Notes under the pieces: model-generated | Database searches by the model: none | What the model saw: the letters and a program-made list of their open reading frames with translations, nothing else | What the model was told of the DNA's origin: nothing | Shown: positions 1-8,554 of the stretch, one piece after another | How the letters are laid out: every line of letters begins with the position of its first letter | Position numbering within the stretch: the first letter of the stretch is position 1 | Translations under genes and position numbers: made by a program | From: Phycisphaerales bacterium | GTDB lineage: Bacteria; Planctomycetota; Phycisphaerae; Phycisphaerales; UBA1924 | Length of the DNA: 64,000 bases | Assembly: GCA_027019265.1 (NCBI GenBank) | Contig: JALUWX010000112.1 | Coordinates: 62,001-126,000 of the forward strand | Direction: 5' to 3'

Positions 1-1
1 C

Positions 2-28
2 TTCGGCGACGACGCGCAGGCCGCGTAA
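2..28 (+). CDS. C-terminal tail of upstream flagellar gene, probably motA (partial)
   Basis: An open frame ends FGDDAQAA-stop just before the motB ribosome-binding site. Only eight residues are visible, so identity rests on position: motA normally precedes motB and the two form the stator pair. Nothing in the residues themselves proves MotA. Confidence 0.4.
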   Translation, partial: FGDDAQAA

Positions 29-40
29 AGGAGGACGGCG

Positions 41-787
41 ATGGGCAAGAAGAAAAAAGAAGCGCCCAAAGCAGAAGTCCCCGAATGGGTCGTCACCTTC
101 GGCGACCTCATGTCGCTCCTCCTCTGCTTCTTCGTGCTCCTCGTCTCCTTCTCCGAGATGAAGAAGCCGCGTGAGTACCAGAAAGTCATCGACGCGATCA
201 AAGAATCCCTCGGGGTCGAAGGCGGGCTCGGGCTCGCGCGCCTCATCGAGTCCACCGACAACTCCATGGTCTCGTTCAAAGAAGAGCGAGCACAGCGGGA
301 CGGACAGAAGAAATCCACCAACGAGAACACCGACCCCAATGTCCAGGGACGACAGACCATGGTCTCAATCGTCCAGGAAGGCGCGAGACACGCCATCGGC
401 GGCTCCATCGAGTTCGAAGTGGGGGACTACCAGCTCTCCAAGGTCGCGCAGGACACCATCCGTGACGCGATCGCGCCCAAAATCCGAGGGCTCAACTACA
501 TCTGCCCCATCGTGGGACACGCATGGGGCTTGGAAGAGAAAAGGTCCGGGCTGAGCTACGACGAACTCGCCTACAAGCGTGCGCTCGCCGTCAAGGAGTA
601 TCTGGTCCGAGAATGCGCCGTGGACGCACAGATCTTGCGGGTTGAATCGGCATCCAACACCGAACCCATGTCGCTCGACCAGGGCTCCGGGCAAGTCGGG
701 GTCTCGAACCGCCGAGTTCAGGTCTATCAGACCGGACGGACGATCGAGCAGGTCCACCCGGACCCGAACTTCACCGGATCGGACTGA
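41..787 (+). CDS. motB: Flagellar motor stator protein MotB
   Basis: 248 aa. Inner-membrane stator subunit that couples proton or sodium flow to flagellar rotation and anchors to peptidoglycan. A basic N-terminus is followed by a single membrane helix (about residues 18-38) starting TFGDLM; Asp22 matches the essential ion-binding Asp of MotB. The C-terminal half (about 120-235) is an OmpA-like peptidoglycan-binding domain, ending with the typical SNRRVQV segment. The start is fixed by a strong AAAGGAGG ribosome-binding site at 27-34. It is the first complete gene of the flagellar block; fliL follows 18 nt later. Confidence 0.93.
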   Translation: MGKKKKEAPKAEVPEWVVTFGDLMSLLLCFFVLLVSFSEMKKPREYQKVIDAIKESLGVEGGLGLARLIESTDNSMVSFKEERAQRDGQKKSTNENTDPNVQGRQTMVSIVQEGARHAIGGSIEFEVGDYQLSKVAQDTIRDAIAPKIRGLNYICPIVGHAWGLEEKRSGLSYDELAYKRALAVKEYLVRECAVDAQILRVESASNTEPMSLDQGSGQVGVSNRRVQVYQTGRTIEQVHPDPNFTGSD

Positions 788-805
788 TCGAACGAGGGAC
801 CGAGC

Positions 806-1333
806 ATGGCCGACGAGAACACCACCGAATCCAACGAGCAATCCGAGAAGAAGGGCGGGGGGATGAAGCTCATCCTCGTCGTCGCTGTCATCATGCTCCT
901 CGAAGGCGGGGTCGTCGCGTTCCTCGTCTCCTCCATGGGAGGCCCCTCCGCCGCGGATGCGTCCCAGCTCGAACTCCTCGAAGGCACCGGCGAAGATGCG
1001 CCCCTCGAGATCGACCTCATCGAAGAGCGTTTCCAGAACATGTCCACCGGGCATGTCTGGGAGTGGCGCGTCAAGATCGTTCTCCGCGTGAAGCAGAAGA
1101 ACTCGGCCTACATCGAGAAGATCAAGGAACGTGACAACGCGACCCTCACCGAAGGGATCGCGATGATCTTCCGGCGTGCCCAGGACCGTCACCTCCGAGA
1201 ACCCGGGCTCGAGACCATCACCCGTCAGCTCACGACCTACGTCAACGAAGTCTTCGGGACCGACCCCGACGGGATCCCCCGTGTCGATCGGGTCATCATC
1301 CCCGAGTGCAAGGGCTTCCGCGCCGACGCCTGA
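806..1333 (+). CDS. fliL: Flagellar basal-body-associated protein FliL
   Basis: 175 aa. Short acidic cytoplasmic N-terminus, one membrane helix (about residues 20-44, MKLILVVAVIMLLEGG) and a periplasmic domain rich in charged helices, the standard FliL architecture. FliL rings surround and stimulate the stator, which fits the motB neighbour. In most bacteria the next gene is fliM. Here it is followed by 155 non-coding bases and then fliN. Identification rests on topology, size and context, because FliL is weakly conserved. Confidence 0.85.
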   Translation: MADENTTESNEQSEKKGGGMKLILVVAVIMLLEGGVVAFLVSSMGGPSAADASQLELLEGTGEDAPLEIDLIEERFQNMSTGHVWEWRVKIVLRVKQKNSAYIEKIKERDNATLTEGIAMIFRRAQDRHLREPGLETITRQLTTYVNEVFGTDPDGIPRVDRVIIPECKGFRADA

Positions 1334-1395
1334 TCCCCGCGATCCACGCGGAGCACGATCCCAACGCACTTTCTGCGCTTCATGCGCAACAAACT

Positions 1396-1453
1396 GGCGC
1401 GATCCGTGCGCTCCGTCCGATATCCGGTATCTGAGACGGCGCGGAGTCGCGCC
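1396..1453 (+). promoter_or_regulatory. Large imperfect stem-loop in the fliL-fliN spacer
   Basis: Three helices stack: GGCGCGA (1396-1402) with TCGCGCC (1447-1453); TCCGTG (1403-1408) with CGCGGA (1440-1445) through one G-U pair; CCGTC (1413-1417) with GACGG (1435-1439). About 18 pairs enclose a 17-nt loop that itself contains GATA/TATC. It is the main content of the 155-nt gap where fliM would be expected. An mRNA processing or attenuation role is inference. Confidence 0.5.
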
Positions 1454-1488
1454 CTCGTCCCTGCGCGGGCGGAGCCCGGGAGCACAGC

Positions 1489-2082
1489 ATGGCCGACGAA
1501 CCCGACAACACCCCGATCGAAGGCGAAGAAACGCCCGAAGAGGGATCGACACCCACCGATCCCGAATCGACGAGCGAGCCGGATCCGGAAGACCCCCTAG
1601 CCGCCGTCGAAAACGCCGAGCAACTCGCCGATTCCGCCGCGGAGCAAGCGGAGGAATCCGAAGAAGACGACATGTCCGAGGAGGAGGCCGCCGCTCTCGC
1701 GATGGCCATGGGCGCGATCACCGCCGCGGCGAACCCTCAGGAAGCCCCCGATCCCGCCCCCTCCCCGAGCGTCCCGACAGACGACGCCGCGAGCTTCGAC
1801 CCCCCCGAGTTCTCCAGCTCGGGTTCGGGGAGTTCCAACCGGGACCTCGATCTCCTCGCCGATGTCCACATGAACGTCCGGATCGAGCTCGGACGGACCA
1901 AGATGTTCGTCGAGGACGTCCTGAGTCTGGGAGACGGCACCGTCGTCGAGCTCGACAAGCTCGCCGGCGACCCCGTCGATGTCTACGTCAACGATCGGCG
2001 CGTCGCGCGGGGCGAAGTCCTCGTCCTCAACGACAACTTCTGTGTCCGTATCAGCGAGATCCTCGATCTGCGCGAGAAGTAA
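1489..2082 (+). CDS. fliN: Flagellar motor switch protein FliN
   Basis: 197 aa. C-ring component that switches rotation. The C-terminal 80 residues (from about 118, LDLLADVHMNVRIELGR) form a SpoA/FliN domain with the usual VYVNDRRVARGEVLVLND segment. The first 115 residues are an acidic, Pro/Ser-rich low-complexity extension, much longer than in enteric FliN (about 137 aa total). The start is preceded by GGGAGCACAGC. It is followed at 62 nt by fliO. No FliM precedes it, so this protein must pair with a FliM encoded elsewhere. Confidence 0.9.
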   Translation: MADEPDNTPIEGEETPEEGSTPTDPESTSEPDPEDPLAAVENAEQLADSAAEQAEESEEDDMSEEEAAALAMAMGAITAAANPQEAPDPAPSPSVPTDDAASFDPPEFSSSGSGSSNRDLDLLADVHMNVRIELGRTKMFVEDVLSLGDGTVVELDKLAGDPVDVYVNDRRVARGEVLVLNDNFCVRISEILDLREK

Positions 2083-2121
2083 TCCTCCGAGAGTTGAACG
2101 AGAGCGGAGGATCCGCTCGTT
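2083..2121 (+). promoter_or_regulatory. Two mutually exclusive hairpins in the fliN-fliO spacer
   Basis: Hairpin 1 pairs TCCTCCG (2083-2089) with CGGAGGA (2105-2111). Hairpin 2 pairs AACGAG (2097-2102) and CGGA (2105-2108) with TCCG (2112-2115) and CTCGTT (2116-2121). They share bases 2105-2108, so only one can form. No U-tract follows either. An attenuation or processing role between fliN and fliO is inference. Confidence 0.35.
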
Positions 2122-2144
2122 GACCATGCCAGGACGGCAACCAC

Positions 2145-3056
2145 ATGCGAGCGAACGCGACCCCAACGCTGATCCTCACGATCTTCCTCTTTTTCACGAA
2201 CGCGCACGGAGCGCCCCTCGGACCCAGCATCGAGGAGGTCCCTCCCCGGGTGTCTTCCGAGGTCAACGACAGCGCTGCCGCTGAACCATCCGCCGTCACG
2301 ACCCCAGCCCGTTCCCCGATCCAGCCCCGGGTCGAGCCCGAGCCGACATCGTCGAACAGCACGCTCCCGCTCGGAGCCCCCCGTGAACGCGCCCTCCCTC
2401 TGAGTCCCGAAGAGAGCAGGAACGCTTCGTACGCGCTCCCCCAGGGGATGACCCGCACCGTCCTCTCATTGGCTGGAGTCCTCCTCGTCATCTTCGCGCT
2501 CGCGCACATCGCGAAGCGCGTCGCAAAGTCCAGCGGCTCTCTCACCTCGAAGCTCGGCGCCGGCGGCGAAGCCCCCTCGGGTCTCGTCGAGGTCCTCGGG
2601 CGCTACCCCCTCGCGCCCAAACTCACCCTTGTCGTCATGAGGTTCGATCGGCGCATCCTCCTTCTGGAACACGCGCACGGCTCCCGAGACCGCCGCTCCA
2701 CCTCCGGCTCCATGCGCACCCTCTCCGAACTCACGGACCCCGAGGATGTCGCATCCGTCATCCGGAAAGTCCAGGGCGCGAGCCCCGAATCCCACGCAAA
2801 GCAGTTCGAGCGGACCCTGCGCCAGCTCGGGGAAGCAACGGACAACGAGATCCAACGCGAACTCCTCAACGCGCAGCGCACCAACCCCGCGCCCGGGGTC
2901 CATGTCCAGAGTGTCCGCCGCGCCCCGAGCGCCGTGATGACCAACGACGAGGGGGACCGTGCGGAACTCACGGGCGCCTTCGACGCGCCGGCGGCCGGGG
3001 AAGTCCTCAAGCGCCGACTCGGCGCGATGCGTCGCAACAACGGGGGACGCGCGTGA
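2145..3056 (+). CDS. fliO: Flagellar biosynthesis protein FliO
   Basis: 303 aa. Assists assembly of the FliPQR export gate. N-terminal signal-like helix (about 7-22), a Pro/Ser/Glu-rich linker, a membrane helix at about 104-123 (TVLSLAGVLLVIFALAHIA), then the FliO cytoplasmic domain with EVLGRYPLAPKLTLVVMRF. The C-terminal 150 residues are charged and exceed the usual FliO length. Its stop overlaps the fliP start by 4 nt, indicating translational coupling. FliO is poorly conserved, so gene order carries much of the call. Confidence 0.85.
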   Translation: MRANATPTLILTIFLFFTNAHGAPLGPSIEEVPPRVSSEVNDSAAAEPSAVTTPARSPIQPRVEPEPTSSNSTLPLGAPRERALPLSPEESRNASYALPQGMTRTVLSLAGVLLVIFALAHIAKRVAKSSGSLTSKLGAGGEAPSGLVEVLGRYPLAPKLTLVVMRFDRRILLLEHAHGSRDRRSTSGSMRTLSELTDPEDVASVIRKVQGASPESHAKQFERTLRQLGEATDNEIQRELLNAQRTNPAPGVHVQSVRRAPSAVMTNDEGDRAELTGAFDAPAAGEVLKRRLGAMRRNNGGRA

Positions 3057-4081
3057 TCCGCACGATCGTTCTCATCGCGATCACGCTCTTCAGCTCGAGC
3101 GCCAGAGCCCAGCTCGGCCCGGGGCTCCCCGCGCCCTCACCCTCAAGCCCGACCCTCACGACCCCGAGCTCGGATATCTCCTCCATGAATCCCCTCGTCG
3201 CGCTCCAGAGCGCCGGCGACGCTATGAGCACCAACCGATCGGGCGCCCCCGGAACCGAGCAATCCGGGCTCTCCGTCGCGCTCAACATCATGCTCCTCCT
3301 CACGGTCGTCGCGCTCGTGCCGTCGATCATGCTGATGACGACCAGCTTCGTCCGGATCATGGTGGTCCTCGCGCTCCTCCGACAAGCGCTCGGGACCCAG
3401 TCCCTCCCCCCGTCCCAGGTCATCACGGCGCTCGCGCTCTTCATGACGGCCATGGTCATGAAACCCACGATCGACCGGGTCTGGGACCAGGCCGTCGTCC
3501 CCTACCAGTCGGGAGAAGTCCGGAACCTCGACGAGCTCTGGGTCCGCGCGTCCGAACCGATGCGCGACTTCATGTTCGACCAGATTGAAGCGACGGACAA
3601 CTGGTCCTCCCTCTACATGATCCTGAACTACCAGGGGGTCGATACAACCGAGCCCCAGAACCTCACCCGCGCGGATGTCCCCACGACCACCCTCGTCCCG
3701 GCCTACATGCTCAGCGAGCTCAAGGTCGCGTTCCTCATGGGATTCCGGGTCTACCTCCCCTTCCTCGTGATCGACATGGTCATCGCGTCGCTCCTCATCT
3801 CGATGAGCATGATGATGCTCCCCCCCGTCCTCATCTCCCTCCCCTTCAAGCTCATGCTCTTCGTTCTCGTGGACGGATGGTCCCTCGTCGTCGGCTCCCT
3901 CCTCGAATCCTTCGTCACCAACGGTGCGTCCCCGGGGCTCAGCGCTCAGCAAGGGATGATCCTCCTCCCGATCATCCTCATCGCGCAGCTCCGGGCTCAC
4001 GGCAGCGAAGGCGAGCTCGTCTACGAACGGAAGTCACCACTCGCGAGACTCCTGACGAGAGGGACGCGCGATGCTCGATGA
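3053..4081 (+). CDS. fliP: Flagellar type III export gate protein FliP
   Basis: 342 aa. Core of the export gate with FliQ and FliR. A cleavable signal peptide (residues 1-21) is followed by about 50 Ser/Pro-rich residues, then the FliP domain with membrane helices and the family segments SFVRIMVVLALLRQALGTQ and LSELKVAFLMGFRVYLPFL. It is longer than typical FliP (about 245 aa) because of the N-terminal linker and a charged C-terminal tail. GTG start overlapping fliO; the end overlaps fliQ by 11 nt. Confidence 0.96.
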   Translation: MIRTIVLIAITLFSSSARAQLGPGLPAPSPSSPTLTTPSSDISSMNPLVALQSAGDAMSTNRSGAPGTEQSGLSVALNIMLLLTVVALVPSIMLMTTSFVRIMVVLALLRQALGTQSLPPSQVITALALFMTAMVMKPTIDRVWDQAVVPYQSGEVRNLDELWVRASEPMRDFMFDQIEATDNWSSLYMILNYQGVDTTEPQNLTRADVPTTTLVPAYMLSELKVAFLMGFRVYLPFLVIDMVIASLLISMSMMMLPPVLISLPFKLMLFVLVDGWSLVVGSLLESFVTNGASPGLSAQQGMILLPIILIAQLRAHGSEGELVYERKSPLARLLTRGTRDAR

Positions 4082-4325
4082 AGCCGTGATGGACATCGTG
4101 CGTCAGGCGCTCGTCATCGTGCTCCTGATCGCCGCGCCCCTCCTCCTGATCGGGATGGTTCTGGGTTTGATCATCTCCCTCTTCCAGAGCGTGACCTCCA
4201 TCCAGGATCAGACCCTGACGTTCGTCCCCAAGATCCTCGCGATCATCGTCGCCGCCATCCTCCTCCTCCCCTGGATCATCACCACCGTGGGGCAGTTCAC
4301 CATCGAGATGATGCAGCTCTTCTGA
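4071..4325 (+). CDS. fliQ: Flagellar export gate protein FliQ
   Basis: 84 aa, normal length for FliQ. Two hydrophobic helices (about 12-37 and 48-75) with the family core SLFQSVTSIQDQTLTFVPK between them. Forms the helical export gate with FliP and FliR. The start overlaps the end of fliP and the stop is 2 nt before fliR, so the genes are translationally coupled. Confidence 0.96.
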   Translation: MLDEAVMDIVRQALVIVLLIAAPLLLIGMVLGLIISLFQSVTSIQDQTLTFVPKILAIIVAAILLLPWIITTVGQFTIEMMQLF

Positions 4326-4327
4326 CC

Positions 4328-5149
4328 ATGCCGAACGTCGAGCCCATCCTGAGCCACCTCTTCCCCCTGATGCTCGTCGTCGCGCGTCTCACGGGGTTGT
4401 TCGTGTTCACACCCGTGCTCAGCTCCACGACCATCCCGACGATGTTCAAGGCGCTCCTCGCGTTCGGGTTCGGGGTAGCGCTCGTCCCCTTTATTCCTCA
4501 GATTCCGCCGAGCGCATCCATCGATATGGTCCAGCTCGTCCCCCTTCTCTTCGCGGAACTCCTCGTGGGGATCACCATCGGGCTCATCGCCGCCGTCCCC
4601 CTCTACGCCATGCAGATGGGGGGCTACATGATGGGGTACCAGGTCGGGCTCTCCCTCGCGGAGTCCTTCAACCCCGAACTCAACACCTCGGGCTCCGTCG
4701 TCGGACAGATGCTCTACTTCATGGGCGCGATGCTCTTCATCTCCGTGGGCGGGCTCGATGTCCTCTACCTCACCCTCGCAGAGTCCCTCCGGACCGCGCC
4801 GATCGGCGCGTTCACGGCGATGGACGTCCCTCTCGACTTCTTTGTCGCCGTCCTCTCCTCCGGGTTCGAGATGGCCATCCGGGTCTCGGTGCCGATCCTC
4901 GCCGCCGTCTCCATGACCCAGGTCGCGATGGGGCTCGTCATGAAGACCATGCCCCAGATCAACATCATGAGCATCGGGTTCGCGATCCAGATCATGGTCG
5001 GATTGCTGATCCTTGTGCTCATGCTCAACGTCATCGCGGAAGTCGCGATGGACGAGGTCGATTGGGTCATGCAAGGGCTGAGCGACTGGGTCCGCAACCT
5101 CGCGCCCCCCGCGCCGGCGTCAGCTCCGATCGGGGGTCCCCATGGATGA
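4328..5149 (+). CDS. fliR: Flagellar export gate protein FliR
   Basis: 273 aa. Polytopic inner-membrane protein with about six helices; the central stretch YMMGYQVGLSLAESFNPE is the usual FliR signature region. Completes the FliPQR gate and contacts FlhB, whose gene overlaps its 3' end by 8 nt. Length and topology are typical. A Pro/Ala-rich tail ends the protein. Confidence 0.95.
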   Translation: MPNVEPILSHLFPLMLVVARLTGLFVFTPVLSSTTIPTMFKALLAFGFGVALVPFIPQIPPSASIDMVQLVPLLFAELLVGITIGLIAAVPLYAMQMGGYMMGYQVGLSLAESFNPELNTSGSVVGQMLYFMGAMLFISVGGLDVLYLTLAESLRTAPIGAFTAMDVPLDFFVAVLSSGFEMAIRVSVPILAAVSMTQVAMGLVMKTMPQINIMSIGFAIQIMVGLLILVLMLNVIAEVAMDEVDWVMQGLSDWVRNLAPPAPASAPIGGPHG

Positions 5150-6245
5150 CCTCGGAGAGCGGACCGAAGCGCCGACCCCCAAGCGCCTCGAAGAGGCACG
5201 CAAGAAAGGGCAGGTCCCCAAGTCCCAGGACCTCTCGGGCGCGCTCCTCATGCTCGGATCCGTCTGCGCCCTCATCGTCCTCGCGCCGATGATCGCGAGC
5301 ATGTTCATGTCGGTCATGCAACGCACACTCGGGGACGGGCTCAGCGCCGAACCCATCAGCATCGATTCCATGCGCGTCGGCGCGTACACCTCGTTCAGCG
5401 AGATGGGGCGGGTCATGCTCCCCGTGCTCCTCATCACCATGGTCATCGCCTATCTGTCCCAGTTCGTTCAGGTCGGGTGGCTCATGACCGCCGAGCCGCT
5501 GCGCCCCCAACTCAACCGTCTCAACCCCATCAGCGGATTCAAACGCATCTACGGGAAGCGTGGGCTCGTCAAAGCCATCATCAACACCCTCAAGCTCACG
5601 CTCCTCATCATCGTCTCCTCGCTCGTCATCCGCGCGCAGCTCGATACCGTCGCGACCCTCCCCAAGCTCACCGCCGCCGCCGCGATCATGATCGTTCTGA
5701 AACTGATCATGATCATCGCATTCACCCTGATCATCATCCTCCTCGCGCTCGCGATCATCGACGTCCTCTACCAACGCTGGCAGCACAACGAGGACAACAA
5801 GATGACCAAGCAGCAGGTCAAGGACGAACGCAAAACCATGGAAGGCGATCCCCAGCTGAAGGGACGCCGCCTCCAGATGGCGCGCGAGATCGTCATGCAG
5901 CAGATCGGCACCGCCGTCCCTCAAGCCGACGTCATCGTCACCAACCCGACCCACTTCTCCGTCGCGATCAAGTACGACAAGGACTCGATGAACGCGCCCA
6001 AGGTCACCGCGAAGGGCGCGGACCTGATCGCGCTCCGGATCCGCCAGCTCGCGCGGACCAACGATGTCCCCATCATCGAACGTCCCCCCCTCGCGCGGGC
6101 GCTCTACTGGGGTGTCGATGTCGGGCACGAGATCAACGCCGAGCACTACGAAGCCGTCGCGGAACTCCTCGCGTACGTCTACCGGATGGAAGGGTCACTC
6201 GAACAGCAAACCCGCGAACTGGAGACCAGCGCCGCCGGCGTATAA
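5142..6245 (+). CDS. flhB: Flagellar export switch protein FlhB
   Basis: 367 aa. Export-gate protein that switches substrate specificity from rod/hook to filament. N-terminal GERTEAPTPKRLEEARKKGQ is the family signature, followed by four membrane helices and the cytoplasmic domain with the self-cleaving NPTH motif at residues 268-271. Cleavage occurs between the Asn and Pro in characterised homologues. Length is normal. It overlaps fliR and is separated from flhA by 11 nt. Confidence 0.97.
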   Translation: MDDLGERTEAPTPKRLEEARKKGQVPKSQDLSGALLMLGSVCALIVLAPMIASMFMSVMQRTLGDGLSAEPISIDSMRVGAYTSFSEMGRVMLPVLLITMVIAYLSQFVQVGWLMTAEPLRPQLNRLNPISGFKRIYGKRGLVKAIINTLKLTLLIIVSSLVIRAQLDTVATLPKLTAAAAIMIVLKLIMIIAFTLIIILLALAIIDVLYQRWQHNEDNKMTKQQVKDERKTMEGDPQLKGRRLQMAREIVMQQIGTAVPQADVIVTNPTHFSVAIKYDKDSMNAPKVTAKGADLIALRIRQLARTNDVPIIERPPLARALYWGVDVGHEINAEHYEAVAELLAYVYRMEGSLEQQTRELETSAAGV

Positions 6246-6256
6246 CGACGTAGACC

Positions 6257-8443
6257 ATGCCCGAGCAAACCGCTCCATCCCAGCTCCCCGAATGGTTCCA
6301 CCGGATCGCCGCGCACCGATCGCTGATCGTCCCGATCGGGTTCGTGATGCTCCTGAGCGTGCTGCTCATCCCCCTCCCCCCGGCGATCCTCGACATCCTC
6401 ATCGCCTTCAACATCTCCCTCGGGGTCATCATCCTCCTCACGACGATCTACATGAACCGATCGCTCGAGTTCAGCGTGTTCCCATCGCTGCTCCTCGCGA
6501 CGACCATGTTCCGTCTCGTCCTCAACGTCGCTTCCACCCGGCTCATCCTCACCGCGGATGCCGCGACACCCCAGGACGCCATCGGGGTCGCCGGGAAAGT
6601 CATCAGCGCCTTCGGGACCTTCGTCGCTGGGGATTCCCTCTTCGTCGGGGTCATCATCTTCGCGATCCTCATGGTCGTGCAGTTCATGGTCGTGACCAAG
6701 GGCGCCGGGCGCATCGCCGAAGTCGCCGCGCGATTCACCCTCGATGCCATGCCCGGAAAGCAGATGGCCATCGACGCCGAGCTCTCCAACGGCATGATCA
6801 CCGAGCACCAAGCCCGGGAACGCCGAGACGAGATCGCACGAGAAGCCGACTTCTACGGCGCGATGGACGGTGCCTCCAAGTTCGTCAAAGGCGACGCCAT
6901 CGCCGGCATCATCATCACCCTCATCAACATCGCCGGCGGCTTCGCCGTCGGGATCGTGGACAAGGGTTGGCCGGCCGGACAAACCGCAGAGATCTTCACC
7001 AAGCTCACCATCGGTGACGGGCTCACCTCCCAGGTCCCCTCCTTCATCATCTCACTCGCGGCGGCCCTCATCGTCACCCGATCGGGGGACAAGGACAACC
7101 TCGGGACCACCATCACCTCTCAGCTCGTCCAGCAGCCCAAGGGTCTGATCATCACCGCGTGCTTCCTCGTGGTCCTCGCATTCACCCCCCTCCCCACGGT
7201 CCCCCTCCTCGCAACCTCCCTCGGGCTCGGCGCGATCTCCTACGTCATGCTCCGCGCCGCCAAGGAAGAGCAAGCACGCGCCCGGGTCGAAGCCGAGCAC
7301 GAAGCCCAGTCCGCGCCCCAGCCCGAGCCCCAAGTCGAGGATCTCCTCAAGGTCGATGTCCTCGAGCTCGAAGTCGGATACGGGCTCGTCCCCCTCATCG
7401 ATACCCACCAAGGGGGAGATCTCCTCGACCGGATCAGCGCCGTGCGCCGACAGCTCGCCGTCGAGCTCGGACTGGTCATGCCCCCCGTACGCATCCGAGA
7501 CAACATGCAGCTCCCCCCGAGCGAATACCGGATCAAAATCCGCGGCAACCCCGTCGCAAAGGGCAACTCCGAACCGAGCCGACTCCTCGCAATGGACTCA
7601 GGGCTCGCAACCGGAACCCTCGAAGGCATACCCACCACCGAACCCGCCTTCGGGCTCCAAGCGTGGTGGATCGAACGCGCCCAACGCGCCCGCGCGGAAT
7701 CGATGAACTACACCGTCGTGGATCCGACAAGCGTTGTCGCAACACACATCACCGAAGTCGTCAAGACCTACGCCGACGAACTCCTGACGCGCGAAGAAGT
7801 GAACAACCTCCTCGAAGGGCTCAAAGAGAAAGCATCGAAGCTCGTCGAGGACACCATCCCGGGCATCATCAAAGTGGGGGACCTCCAGAAAGTCCTCCAA
7901 TCCCTTCTGCGCGAGCGCGTCCCGATCCGGGACATCGAAACCATCCTCGAAACCCTCGCCGACTGGGGAACCAAGACCAAGGACACCGACGTCCTCGTCG
8001 AGTACGCGCGCAACGCGCTCCGTAGAACCATCTGTTCGCTCTACGCCGACCACAACGAGCAGGGCCAGCTCTCCCTCGTCTGCGTCACCCTCGACCCCGC
8101 GCTCGAAGACCAGATCAGCGCCTACATCGACCGGGGGGCGGCCGGGACCGTGCTCAACATCCCCGCGCGCATGGCGAAACGCGTCGCGACCCAGTGCGCC
8201 ACCTCCCTCCAGAATGTCACCGCGCACGGCCGACTCCCCGTCGTCATTGCGTCCCCCCCTGTCCGGGGCGCGGTATTCCAGATCCTCGAACCCCACATCC
8301 CGGGTGTCGCCGTCCTCGGGTACAACGAGATCGTCTCGGGGATCGATGTCGAATCCGTTGGGCTCGTCGCGCCGATCAGCGACACCCCCGAACCCGCGCA
8401 GCGGAGCGCCAACCAGGAATCAGTCCCGGCCGGGGTCGCCTAA
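6257..8443 (+). CDS. flhA: Flagellar type III export protein FlhA
   Basis: 728 aa, typical size. N-terminal half has about eight membrane helices with the conserved cytoplasmic FHIPEP-type loop (AARFTLDAMPGKQMAIDAEL). The C-terminal half (from about 355) is the cytoplasmic ring domain that docks chaperone-substrate complexes. It acts as the proton-driven exporter with FlhB and FliPQR. No strong Shine-Dalgarno is visible before the ATG, but it lies only 11 nt after flhB. Confidence 0.97.
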   Translation: MPEQTAPSQLPEWFHRIAAHRSLIVPIGFVMLLSVLLIPLPPAILDILIAFNISLGVIILLTTIYMNRSLEFSVFPSLLLATTMFRLVLNVASTRLILTADAATPQDAIGVAGKVISAFGTFVAGDSLFVGVIIFAILMVVQFMVVTKGAGRIAEVAARFTLDAMPGKQMAIDAELSNGMITEHQARERRDEIAREADFYGAMDGASKFVKGDAIAGIIITLINIAGGFAVGIVDKGWPAGQTAEIFTKLTIGDGLTSQVPSFIISLAAALIVTRSGDKDNLGTTITSQLVQQPKGLIITACFLVVLAFTPLPTVPLLATSLGLGAISYVMLRAAKEEQARARVEAEHEAQSAPQPEPQVEDLLKVDVLELEVGYGLVPLIDTHQGGDLLDRISAVRRQLAVELGLVMPPVRIRDNMQLPPSEYRIKIRGNPVAKGNSEPSRLLAMDSGLATGTLEGIPTTEPAFGLQAWWIERAQRARAESMNYTVVDPTSVVATHITEVVKTYADELLTREEVNNLLEGLKEKASKLVEDTIPGIIKVGDLQKVLQSLLRERVPIRDIETILETLADWGTKTKDTDVLVEYARNALRRTICSLYADHNEQGQLSLVCVTLDPALEDQISAYIDRGAAGTVLNIPARMAKRVATQCATSLQNVTAHGRLPVVIASPPVRGAVFQILEPHIPGVAVLGYNEIVSGIDVESVGLVAPISDTPEPAQRSANQESVPAGVA

Positions 8444-8554
8444 GCAATTCACCCCGATTGTGGACAACCTGTCGGTCACTGGCAACCACACGATCCCGTG
8501 GATATCTTGGGGAGAACAGACCCTCTCCGCTCCAACGAGCCAGGACGGCCAACG

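Noticed and set aside
8455-8467. TTGTGGACAA, like an incomplete DnaA box
   Set aside because: Single site with one or more mismatches and no cluster; the similar TCATCCACAGG at about 11240 is also isolated. No sign of a replication origin.
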